Of a stretch of 64,000 nucleotides of DNA, positions 44,735 to 52,485 are shown in pieces; within the stretch, counting starts at the first letter, position 1, and each line of letters begins with the position of its first letter. The position numbers and the translations under genes are program-made. The notes beneath the pieces were generated by a model. That model did not search any database, was not told the DNA's origin, and was given only the letters and a program-made list of their open reading frames with translations. Source of the stretch: Mycobacterium szulgai (GTDB taxonomy: Bacteria; Actinomycetota; Actinomycetes; Mycobacteriales; Mycobacteriaceae); assembly GCF_002116635.1 (NCBI RefSeq), contig NZ_LQPW01000165.1, positions 154,915 through 218,914 on the forward strand. The letters are read 5' to 3'.

Positions 44735-45664
44735 TCACCCACGGGCAGGGGCGAGTTCTTCGACGGCCCGCACGGCCGTCGAGACCCGCTCCTCCCAACC
44801 TCCGCTGAGCACCACATAGGGCCGTCCCGCGGCGCGCAGCGCCTGCTCACAACGGACGGAAAAGGCGTCGCCCGACGCGCCGGAAGTCGTGAGCAGCGTC
44901 AAATCGTAAGAACGTCCGGCTAATTCGCGCAGCTCCGGCGGGCAGCCGCCGGCCAGCAACTCGGCCCACACGGCCGTCGCGATCGGATCGGTGTCGCAGA
45001 CCAGGAAGCGATCGGCGTCGCGCGCCAGGGCCTGCTCCGAAGCGATCTGTCCGCGCGCGATTTCGGTCCAGTCCAGTCCTGCTGGTGCGTCGAGTTCGCG
45101 CAATATGTTGGCCCGCTCCGGGACCCAGCTGGTTCCGAGTTTTTCTGCCAGCGCCCGTGCCAGGGTGGTCTTGCCGGTGCCTTCGGGTCCGATGATGCTG
45201 ATGCGTTTCACGAAGGCCGGCCGGACGCAGCGCGGGATGTGCTGCCAGTGGGCAAGCGGGTCAGCGCGGATTTCGGTCGCGCTGATCGGTACCACCACGC
45301 GGCCCTGATCGACCGGCACGAAGCGCGCCCCGAGGAGCTCGGCGAACTGCGCGTTGTAGGGCTCGGCACCGAAGTAGAAGTCAGGCAGCCTGGGTAGCGC
45401 GTCTTCCAGGGTCGCCTTCCAGATGGGCCAGAAGTCGGGGTGGTCCCAGGGGCGCTGCGGGTTGTCGTTGGGGAGGTGGATTACCAGGTTGAAGGGGAAG
45501 AGTTCGCGCATCCACTTGACGCGTTGCTTGCCCGGAATCGGCTCGTCGGCCCGGGTGCCGACGACGATGGTGAGATCGTCCACCCATTGCCGGGCGAACT
45601 CGCAGAGGTAAATGTGCCCGGCGTGGGGCGGCATGAACTTGCCGAGCACCATGCCGTGCGTCAC
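44735..45664 (-). CDS. nadR: NadR-like bifunctional NMN adenylyltransferase / ribosylnicotinamide kinase
   Basis: 309 residues from the GTG at 45664, which overlaps the upstream stop (GTGA). The N-terminal nucleotidyltransferase motif is LGKFMPPHAGHIYLCEFA (HxGH), and the C-terminal kinase P-loop is SIIGPEGTGKTTLARALAEKL. NadR couples NAD salvage from nicotinamide riboside; it lacks the helix-turn-helix repressor domain of the enteric protein. In M. tuberculosis the equivalent is Rv0212c. It is convergent with pckA with 7 nt between stops, and downstream of a radical SAM gene in the same transcript. The longer frame to 45706 lacks family sequence. Confidence 0.9.
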   Translation of the reverse strand: MTHGMVLGKFMPPHAGHIYLCEFARQWVDDLTIVVGTRADEPIPGKQRVKWMRELFPFNLVIHLPNDNPQRPWDHPDFWPIWKATLEDALPRLPDFYFGAEPYNAQFAELLGARFVPVDQGRVVVPISATEIRADPLAHWQHIPRCVRPAFVKRISIIGPEGTGKTTLARALAEKLGTSWVPERANILRELDAPAGLDWTEIARGQIASEQALARDADRFLVCDTDPIATAVWAELLAGGCPPELRELAGRSYDLTLLTTSGASGDAFSVRCEQALRAAGRPYVVLSGGWEERVSTAVRAVEELAPARG

Positions 45665-47094
45665 GCCCGCGCCTCCGCGGTTCGGCGGGCGATGACGTCC
45701 TCCCACTCGTCGAGCCGGGACAGGAAGAACGCCGACGCCTCATCGAAGGTGAGCTCCGGATCGGGGCCGATGCGGGCTTCGACATCGGAGTAGAACCGCG
45801 ACGCCTCGGGGTCGACGAAATCCCATTGGCCCAGCGGCCATTCCGAAGTGAGGTACCCGGCATCCGAATAGGCTTGGTACAACGGCGTTCCCGGATAGGG
45901 GACCATTTTGCCCATCAGCTTGAAGGGCAGCCCGTTTCTTGTCTCCAGGAGCAGGCGGACTGTCTCGCGTAGCTCCTCGGGCCGCACTGTGGGGTGGAAC
46001 ATTATGGTCCCGGCGATTATCTCGATGCCCAGCTCCTGCAGGGATTGAACGGTGTCCGCTGCGTCTTTTCCCCGACCGAGGATCTGTTTGCGGTAGCTGC
46101 GCAGTTGGTCGTAGGACCCCGTCTCCAAGCCGATGAACACACGATGAAGACCCGCCCGGTGCAGGTGTTTGAACAGAGCCAGATCGACAACGGAGTCCAG
46201 CCGGATATCGATCATGAACTTGATGTCGAGGCCACGCCTTAGCACCGCGTCGGCAAAGTCCGCGGCGCGCTGCTGCGAACTGGGGTGTTTGGAGACAAAC
46301 AGGTCGTCGGTGATCGAGTAGAAATCGATGTCGAAGTTCGACGCTAGAGCTGCGATCTCGTCGACGACAACGTCGACCGACTTCGCCCGGTAACTGTCTT
46401 TCCCGAACATCCCGGACATCGCGCCGGTGCCGCAGAAGGTGCATCGGTAGGGACATCCGCGGGTGGAGAAGACGGAGGCGGCGAAGCCGTCGGCAAGGAC
46501 GGTGGGCAACTCGTCACGAGCCGCAGGCGGTAGCTCGTCGAGATCGATCAGCGGGGCGGGTACGTAGACGATCTGGCCCCTTTCATCGCGGCGGGCCAGC
46601 CCCGGAATGTCTTCAGCCGCAGCGTCGTTTACCACGGCCAGGGCCAGTCTGGTGAAGGTCTGCTCGCCGTCGCCGACGACGACGTAGTCGAAACAGTCGT
46701 GCTGACGCAGGATGCGTTCGTAGTTGAGTGTCGCGATGGCGTGGCCGATGACGATTCGTACGCCAGCCCAGGCCTGTCGGGCGCGCTGCGCCAACCACAG
46801 CACCTCCGGAAGAGTGTCGATGCAGGAAAAGCCGACAAGGCGCGGCGTGCCCGATGCTCCGACGGCGTTTTCCATGGCCTGCCAGGTCTCTGCCACGGTC
46901 ACATGGCCGTCGACCAAGCCGTTGACGCAGGTGATTTCGATCCCCTGGGCCTTGGCGTACGCCTTGATCGACATCATCCCGAGGTGCTCCACCGGCATGG
47001 AGGAATACCGCGAGGGATCCGTGCGCTTGATTGCGCTGACGAACGACAGGGCGTCCGGCCGGGCGCCTGGCGGATTGACAAGCAGAACTGTCAT
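45661..47094 (-). CDS. B12-binding radical SAM protein (Rv0213c-like)
   Basis: 477 residues. The N-terminal domain (LLVNPPGARPDALSF..., VGFSCIDTLPEVLWLAQRA, VIGHAIATLNYERIL) has the Rossmann-like B12-binding fold but no clear DxHxxG, so a lower-ligand-free mode is likely. The radical SAM cluster motif C-x3-C-x2-C is RGCPYRCTFCGTG. Segments RVFIGLETGSYDQLRSYRK and PTVRPEELRETVRLLLETR are typical of B12-radical SAM methylases. Rv0213c is annotated as a possible methyltransferase. The substrate is unknown. It is coupled to nadR downstream and divergent from fadD4, with 90 bp between starts. Confidence 0.86.
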   Translation of the reverse strand: MTVLLVNPPGARPDALSFVSAIKRTDPSRYSSMPVEHLGMMSIKAYAKAQGIEITCVNGLVDGHVTVAETWQAMENAVGASGTPRLVGFSCIDTLPEVLWLAQRARQAWAGVRIVIGHAIATLNYERILRQHDCFDYVVVGDGEQTFTRLALAVVNDAAAEDIPGLARRDERGQIVYVPAPLIDLDELPPAARDELPTVLADGFAASVFSTRGCPYRCTFCGTGAMSGMFGKDSYRAKSVDVVVDEIAALASNFDIDFYSITDDLFVSKHPSSQQRAADFADAVLRRGLDIKFMIDIRLDSVVDLALFKHLHRAGLHRVFIGLETGSYDQLRSYRKQILGRGKDAADTVQSLQELGIEIIAGTIMFHPTVRPEELRETVRLLLETRNGLPFKLMGKMVPYPGTPLYQAYSDAGYLTSEWPLGQWDFVDPEASRFYSDVEARIGPDPELTFDEASAFFLSRLDEWEDVIARRTAEARA

Positions 47095-47184
47095 GGGTGG
47101 ACTTTACAAACGATTTGCGCCGGTGGGGGCAGGAATTGTCGCCCTTGTTCCGGTGGTCGGCGGCCTGCGACGTACAGTCGGCCC

Positions 47185-48702
47185 ATGCAGATCCGCCCCT
47201 TCATCGGAGCCGATAAAGCTGCTGTCATCCTGCATCCGTCAGGCACCGTGATCAGCTTCGACGAGCTGGAAGCCCGCGCCAATCGGCTGGCCCACCGGTT
47301 CCGTCAGGCGGGTCTGCGCGAGGGCGACACCGTGGCCATCCTGATGGAGAACAACGAACACATGCACGCGGTCATGTGGGCGGCTCGCCGCAGCGGGTTG
47401 TACTACGTGCCGATCAACACCCACCTGACCCCGGCCGAGGCGGCTTACATCGTCGACAACAGCAGCGCCAAGGCGATCATCGGCTCGGCGGCACTGCGCG
47501 ACACCTGCGCGGGCCTGGCCGAACACCTGCCGGGCGGGCTGCCCGGGCTGTTGCTGCTCGCCGACGGGGATCTGCCGGGCTGGGAGCGATACCCGGAATG
47601 CGTTGCGGATCAACCTGATACGCCGATCGCCGACGAGATCGAGGGCGACCTGCTGCAGTATTCGTCGGGTACCACGGGCCGGCCCAAAGGAATCAAACGC
47701 CAGTTGCCGCACGTGCGGCCGGAAGAGGCGCCCGGCATGATGTCGGCGCTGGTCGGGTACTGGATGGATCCCGACGCGGTGTACCTGAGCCCGGCTCCGC
47801 TGTATCACACCGCGCCATCGGTGTGGTCGATGAGCGTGCAGGCCGGCGGCATCACCACGGTGGTGATGGAGAAGTTCGATGCCGAGGGGGCGCTGGACGC
47901 CATCGCCCGCCATCGGGTGACCCACGCCCAGTTCGTGCCGGCGATGTTCGTCCGGATGCTGAAACTACCTGAGGCCGTTCGTAATTCGTACGACCTGTCC
48001 AGCCTGAAGCGGGTGATGCACGCGGCTGCGCCGTGTCCGGTGCAGATCAAGATGGCGATGATGGACTGGTGGGGGCCGATCATCGACGAGTACTACGCAT
48101 CCTCGGAAGCCCACGGCTCGACGCTGATCACCGCCGAGGACTGGCTGGCTCATCCCGGCTCGGTGGGCAAACCAGTGGCGGGCGCTGTGCACATCCTGGA
48201 CTCCGACGGCAACGAACTGCCCGCCGGCGAAGCGGGGGAGATCTATTTCGACGGCGGCGTTGCGTTCGAATACCTAAACGATCCGGCGAAAACCGCTGCC
48301 TCACGGAACAAGCACGGCTGGGTGACCGTCGGCGACATCGGCTACCTCGACGACGAGGGCTATCTGTTCTTGACCGACCGGCGCCACCACATGATCATCT
48401 CCGGCGGCGTCAACATCTATCCGCAAGAAGCTGAGAATCTGTTGGTCACCCATCCCAAGGTGCTCGACGCGGCGGTGTTCGGGGTTCCCGACGACGAGAT
48501 GGGTCAGCGGGTGGTGGCGGTTGTGCAGACCGTCGATCCCGCTGACTCTTGCCAGCGGTTCGGGGCGGAGCTGCTGGACTGGTTGCGAGAACGCCTGTCG
48601 CACTTCAAGTGTCCGCGATCGATCGCGTTCGAGGCGCACTTGCCGCGCACCGACACCGGCAAGCTGTACAAGAACGACCTGATCGAGAAGTATTCGGTGT
48701 AA
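47185..48702 (+). CDS. fadD4: Acyl-CoA synthetase FadD4
   Basis: 505 residues from the ATG at 47185. The adenylation motif is LQYSSGTTGRPKGIKR; further ANL-family motifs are YYASSEAHGST, VTVGDIGYLDDEGYLFLTDRR and the C-terminal catalytic Lys in TDTGKLYKNDL. It activates a carboxylic acid to acyl-AMP and then acyl-CoA. It is shorter than M. tuberculosis FadD4 (537 residues) at the N-terminus; the frame is open upstream, but that stretch overlaps the radical SAM gene. An enoyl-CoA hydratase follows 3 nt after the stop, so this looks like a small acyl-CoA operon. Confidence 0.93.
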   Translation: MQIRPFIGADKAAVILHPSGTVISFDELEARANRLAHRFRQAGLREGDTVAILMENNEHMHAVMWAARRSGLYYVPINTHLTPAEAAYIVDNSSAKAIIGSAALRDTCAGLAEHLPGGLPGLLLLADGDLPGWERYPECVADQPDTPIADEIEGDLLQYSSGTTGRPKGIKRQLPHVRPEEAPGMMSALVGYWMDPDAVYLSPAPLYHTAPSVWSMSVQAGGITTVVMEKFDAEGALDAIARHRVTHAQFVPAMFVRMLKLPEAVRNSYDLSSLKRVMHAAAPCPVQIKMAMMDWWGPIIDEYYASSEAHGSTLITAEDWLAHPGSVGKPVAGAVHILDSDGNELPAGEAGEIYFDGGVAFEYLNDPAKTAASRNKHGWVTVGDIGYLDDEGYLFLTDRRHHMIISGGVNIYPQEAENLLVTHPKVLDAAVFGVPDDEMGQRVVAVVQTVDPADSCQRFGAELLDWLRERLSHFKCPRSIAFEAHLPRTDTGKLYKNDLIEKYSV

Positions 48703-48705
48703 CCC

Positions 48706-49638
48706 ATGCTCCGGGTGGTCGACGTGGCTGCGGCGGGGGGCCCCGGTGCGGGTACGCCGCCGGGCGTAATCGTTGCGTATGGGTCGATATCTGACGAATC
48801 CTGGCTCCAGGCGGCGACTTTCACGTTGACCGAAAAGCCGTGCGCCGACCGCCGGGTGGTCACCGTGGAATCGGTTCCGGCCACGGTGACCGAGCTGACC
48901 CGGCGCTGTGAGCGCTGGCCGCAGGCCAGCGCGGTGTGTGATGACGTGCTGCGCTCGGTCGACCCGTGTGGTGCGGCGCTGGCCGCTGTGGTGACCGAGT
49001 CGCTGGCATATTCGACGCTGCAGGCCGGCCCGGAGTTCGCCCGCTGGCTTGACGAGCGGGGCCCGGCCCGGATGCCCGAGATCGCCGATCCTGTTCAGGC
49101 GCAACGCGACGGCGACACACTGCTGGTCAGATTCAACCGGCCGCAGCGGCACAACGCGTTTTCCACCGATGCGCGCGCCGCGCTCTTAGAGGCGCTGACG
49201 GTGGCGCAGCTGGACTCGTCTGTTACGGGAATCGTGTTGAGCGGCAACGGGCCCTCGTTCTGCAGCGGAGGGGACCTCGCCGAGTTCGGTACTTTCGCCG
49301 ATCCGGCGAGTGCTCACCTGGCGCGCACCCGGCACAGCCCGGCGCTGCTGCTCGACGCTTTGGCCGCACGGCTGGGCCGCGCCTGTCGCGCCGAGGTGCA
49401 CGGCCAGGTGCTGGGCAGCGGGTTGGAGATGGCGGCGTTCTGCGGATGGGTTGTGGCAGCACCGGATTCGGTGTTCGGGTTGCCGGAGTTGGGTCTGGGA
49501 CTGCTTCCGGGAGCCGGCGGCACGCTGAGCGTGACGCGGCGGATCGGCCGTTGGCGCACGGCGTATCTGGTGCTCTCCGGCCAGACCATCGACGCGGCGA
49601 CCGCGCTGGAGTGGGGGCTGGTGGACGAGGTCGGGTAA
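48706..49638 (+). CDS. Enoyl-CoA hydratase/isomerase family protein with N-terminal extension
   Basis: 310 residues. The crotonase fold is in the C-terminal part: LLVRFNRPQRHNAFSTDARAALLEAL, GIVLSGNGPSFCSGGDLAEFGTF (oxyanion-hole region), RAEVHGQVLGSGLEMAAFC and PDSVFGLPELGLGLLPGAGGTLSVTRRIG. The Glu in LPELGLG is in the position of a catalytic carboxylate. Residues 1-120 are not part of the usual domain and resemble no family I know. It starts 3 nt after fadD4 and is probably cotranscribed. I recall no such gene between fadD4 and fadE3 in M. tuberculosis. It could be an acyl-CoA hydratase for the fadD4 product. Confidence 0.83.
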   Translation: MLRVVDVAAAGGPGAGTPPGVIVAYGSISDESWLQAATFTLTEKPCADRRVVTVESVPATVTELTRRCERWPQASAVCDDVLRSVDPCGAALAAVVTESLAYSTLQAGPEFARWLDERGPARMPEIADPVQAQRDGDTLLVRFNRPQRHNAFSTDARAALLEALTVAQLDSSVTGIVLSGNGPSFCSGGDLAEFGTFADPASAHLARTRHSPALLLDALAARLGRACRAEVHGQVLGSGLEMAAFCGWVVAAPDSVFGLPELGLGLLPGAGGTLSVTRRIGRWRTAYLVLSGQTIDAATALEWGLVDEVG

Positions 49639-49769
49639 AGGGGTTTTCAGTGTGCCTCCAGGGCAGGATCCGGCCGGTTCGCCCGCCCGGGATGCACAGT
49701 CAAAGCCATGGATTCACACGCGGATTCGCTGGACCGAGCCGAGCCGGGCCGGGCTGGGCCGGGCGGCGA

Positions 49770-50210
49770 TCAGTAGCCGGAATAAGTGGTGATGGTCGAC
49801 GGCGTGTTGTGATCCACCGAAACCGCCACCGCGATAAGCACGACGTAGATGATTCCAACCACCACGCCGACGACCACGCCGGCGATCGCGCCGATGATCG
49901 CCCACTTCTTGGCGCTGGCGGATGCGGCCTGGGCTTCGGCATAGCGCCCCTGCGCCCACAGTCCGGAAACCTTGGTGGCGTTCACGATCGAGACGATCCC
50001 GAACGGCAGGCAGCACAGCACCGTGACCAGAATCGCCCACACCAGGTAGTTGTCCGGCTCCGGCTGGCCATAACCCGGTTGCGGGGCCGGATAACCCGGC
50101 TGCTGGGGCGGATAGCCCGGCGGCTGGCTTTGCCAACCCGGCTGTTGACCCGGCTGCTGGGACTGCTGCCAATCTGGCGAACCACCGTATGGGTCTGACG
50201 GATAACTCAT
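49770..50210 (-). CDS. CD225/dispanin family membrane protein
   Basis: 146 residues with a strong ribosome site (AAAGGGGAGG). The N-terminus (1-52) is Pro/Gln/Gly-rich with GYPPQQPGY-type repeats. Next is NYLVWAILVTVLCCLPFGIVSIVNATKVSGLWAQG, the CD225 domain with its double cysteine and intramembrane segment, then a second helix (AIIGAIAGVVVGVVVGIIYVVLIAVAV) and a short outer tail. Such proteins are common in actinobacterial envelopes; the role is unknown. It lies between the enoyl-CoA hydratase and fadE3; I do not recall it at this place in M. tuberculosis. Gaps on either side (131 and 79 bp) show no further gene. Confidence 0.85.
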   Translation of the reverse strand: MSYPSDPYGGSPDWQQSQQPGQQPGWQSQPPGYPPQQPGYPAPQPGYGQPEPDNYLVWAILVTVLCCLPFGIVSIVNATKVSGLWAQGRYAEAQAASASAKKWAIIGAIAGVVVGVVVGIIYVVLIAVAVSVDHNTPSTITTYSGY

Positions 50211-50289
50211 GGCAGCTGCCTCCCCTTTGGTTCGCGCGCCGGTTTGCTGAAGTCAGGCAAATATACAGCACCGGCGGGTTCTGTACCTG

Positions 50290-51459
50290 CTAGATGCCGC
50301 CTCGCGCCACCAGTTGTCCGGCAATCACATTGCGCTGGATTTCGTTGGTGCCTTCGCCGACGATCATCAGCGGCGCCTCCCGGAAATAGCGCTCCACGTC
50401 GTATTCGGTGGAGTAGCCGTAGCCGCCGTGGATCCGCACGGCGTTGAGCGCGATCTCCATGGCCACCTCGGAGGCGAACAGTTTGGCCATGCCCGCCTCC
50501 ATATCGCAGCGCTGCCCGCTGTCGTAGCGTTCGGCGGCATAGCGGGTGAGCTGGCGCGCGGCGGTGAGTTTGGTTGCCATGTCGGCCAGATAATTGCCCA
50601 CCGACTGATGCTGCCAAATCGGCTTGCCGAAACTCTCGCGGTGCTGGGCATAGTCCAGCGCGTCTTCCAGCGCCGCCGTCGCCACCCCCAACGCGCGGGC
50701 GGCCACCTGAATCCGGCCGGTCTCGAGGCCCTGCATCATCTGCGAAAACCCTTGGCCCAGTTGGCCACCGAGCACCGCCGATACCGGCACCCGGAAGTCG
50801 TCGAACGAAAGCTCGCAGGACTCAACGCCCTTGTAGCCCAACTTGGGCAGGTCGCGCGACACCGTCAGCCCCGGGCCGTGCTCGACGAGCACGATGGAGA
50901 TTCCCTTATGGCGCGGTGTGGCATGGGGATCGGTCTTGCACAGCAACGCGATCAACCCGGACCGGCGGGCATTGCTGATCCAGGTCTTGGAACCGTTGAT
51001 CACCAGTTCGTCCGTGGCGCCGGTGCGCACCGCGGTGGTGGAAATGTTCTGTAGGTCCGAACCCCCGCCCGGCTCGGTCAACGCCATGGTGGCGCGCACC
51101 TGGCCGGTGGCCATCTTCGGCAAGTACGCCTGCTTCTGCTCGGCGGTACCGAACAGCGTCAGCAGCTTGGCGACAACGGTGTGCCCGCCCATCGCCCCGG
51201 CCAGGCTCATCCAGCCCCGGGCCAACTCCTGAGTGACCTCGACGTAGCACGGCATCGACACCGGCGACCCGCCGTACTCCTCGGGCACGGCCAGGCCGTA
51301 GATGCCGATCCGCTTCATCTGCTCGATCCACGCTTCTGGATAGGTGTTGGCGTGCTCGACCTCGCGGACGGTCGGTTTGACGTCGCGGTCGATGAACGCC
51401 CGCACGGTGGCGACCAGCATCGCCTCGTCGTCGTCAAGTTCACTGTTCACCTGTGCCAT
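50290..51459 (-). CDS. fadE3: Acyl-CoA dehydrogenase FadE3
   Basis: 389 residues with the acyl-CoA dehydrogenase layout: N-terminal helical domain, MALTEPGGGSDLQNISTTA (FAD-binding signature), KTWISNARRSG, and the C-terminal IHGGYGYSTEYDVERYFREAPLMIVGEGTNEIQRNVIA with the catalytic Glu expected near GEGTNEIQ. It introduces the trans-2 double bond in fatty acyl-CoA with electrons going to ETF. It is divergent from the hydratase gene with only 9 bp between start codons, so they probably share a control region and at least one mRNA is leaderless or near-leaderless. Confidence 0.93.
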   Translation of the reverse strand: MAQVNSELDDDEAMLVATVRAFIDRDVKPTVREVEHANTYPEAWIEQMKRIGIYGLAVPEEYGGSPVSMPCYVEVTQELARGWMSLAGAMGGHTVVAKLLTLFGTAEQKQAYLPKMATGQVRATMALTEPGGGSDLQNISTTAVRTGATDELVINGSKTWISNARRSGLIALLCKTDPHATPRHKGISIVLVEHGPGLTVSRDLPKLGYKGVESCELSFDDFRVPVSAVLGGQLGQGFSQMMQGLETGRIQVAARALGVATAALEDALDYAQHRESFGKPIWQHQSVGNYLADMATKLTAARQLTRYAAERYDSGQRCDMEAGMAKLFASEVAMEIALNAVRIHGGYGYSTEYDVERYFREAPLMIVGEGTNEIQRNVIAGQLVARGGI

Positions 51460-51468
51460 ATTGACCCC

Positions 51469-52485
51469 GTGACTTACGCGGAACTACGCGAGGGTGGGCC
51501 CTACTTCGACGACCTTTCGGTGGGCCAGGTGTTCGACTGGGCACCGTCGGTGACGCTGTCGCCGGGCCTGGCGGCCGCGCACCAGGCGATCGTGGGGGAC
51601 CGGATGCGACTGGCCCTCGACGCCGATCTGTGCTCGGCGGTGACCGGCGCGGCGGCGGCGCTGGCACATCCAGGTCTGGTTTGCGACCTGGCGATCGGAC
51701 AGTCGACACTGGTGACCCCGCGGGTCAAGGCCAACCTGTTCTACCGCGGGCTGACGTTTCACCGGTTCCCGGTGCTCGGGGACACCATCTACACCCGCAC
51801 CGAAGTCGTTGGGCTGCGGGCCAATTCGGCCAAACCTGGCCGAGCGCCCACCGGACTGGCGGCGCTGCGGATGACCGCCATCGACCAGGCGGACCGGCTG
51901 GTGCTTGACTTCTACCGCTGCGCCATGCTGCCTGCCTCCCCGGCCTGGGCTGGATCTGGGCCCGCCGACGATTTGTCGGCCGTCGGCGCCGACGCGGTGG
52001 CGCCGGCAATCGCTCCGACCGACGACTGGGACGGCGATGTCTTCCGTCAACGGGTGCCGGGCCCGCATTTCGCAGCCTGTCTTGACGCCGGCATCGCCGG
52101 TGCGGTGCTGCACAGCACCGCGGATCTGGTCAGTAGCGCGCCTGAGCTGGCCCGACTGACGCTGAATGTCGCTGCCACACACCATGATTCGCGGGTCGCC
52201 GGACAGCGGTTGGTGTACGGCGGGCACACCATCGGCCTGGCGCTGGCGCAGGCGAGCCGGTTGTTGCCCAACATGGCCACTGTCCTGGGCTGGGCGCATT
52301 GCGACCACACCGGGCCGGTGCGGGAGGGCGACACCCTGTACAGCGAGCTGCATGTCGAGTCCGCCGAGCCGACCATGAACGGCGGCGTCCTGGGTCTGCG
52401 GTCGCTGGTTTACGCGGTCAGCGAGACCCCGGACGAGCCAGATCGCCAGGTGCTGGACTGGCGTTTCAGCGCCCTGCAGTTCTAG
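51469..52485 (+). CDS. Double hot-dog (MaoC-like) hydratase-like protein (Rv0216-like)
   Basis: 338 residues from the GTG at 51469, against 337 in Rv0216, whose structure is a double hot dog related to R-hydratases. The N-terminal half has PYFDDLSVGQVFDWAPSVTLSPGLAAAHQAIVGD and GDTIYTRTEVVGLRANS; the second half has DSRVAGQRLVYGGHTIGLALAQASRLLP and HCDHTGPVREGDTLYSELHV. Whether the usual hydratase dyad is complete cannot be settled by eye. It sits with fadE3 (9 bp away, divergent), pointing to acyl-CoA metabolism. Its stop overlaps the stop of the giant PE_PGRS gene on the opposite strand. Confidence 0.9.
   Translation: MTYAELREGGPYFDDLSVGQVFDWAPSVTLSPGLAAAHQAIVGDRMRLALDADLCSAVTGAAAALAHPGLVCDLAIGQSTLVTPRVKANLFYRGLTFHRFPVLGDTIYTRTEVVGLRANSAKPGRAPTGLAALRMTAIDQADRLVLDFYRCAMLPASPAWAGSGPADDLSAVGADAVAPAIAPTDDWDGDVFRQRVPGPHFAACLDAGIAGAVLHSTADLVSSAPELARLTLNVAATHHDSRVAGQRLVYGGHTIGLALAQASRLLPNMATVLGWAHCDHTGPVREGDTLYSELHVESAEPTMNGGVLGLRSLVYAVSETPDEPDRQVLDWRFSALQF

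Noticed and set aside
49639..49769. Possible gene or repeat in the gap after the enoyl-CoA hydratase
   Set aside because: Only a short GGGCC-rich stretch (CCGAGCCGGGCCGGGCTGGG) is visible; no frame with a ribosome site.
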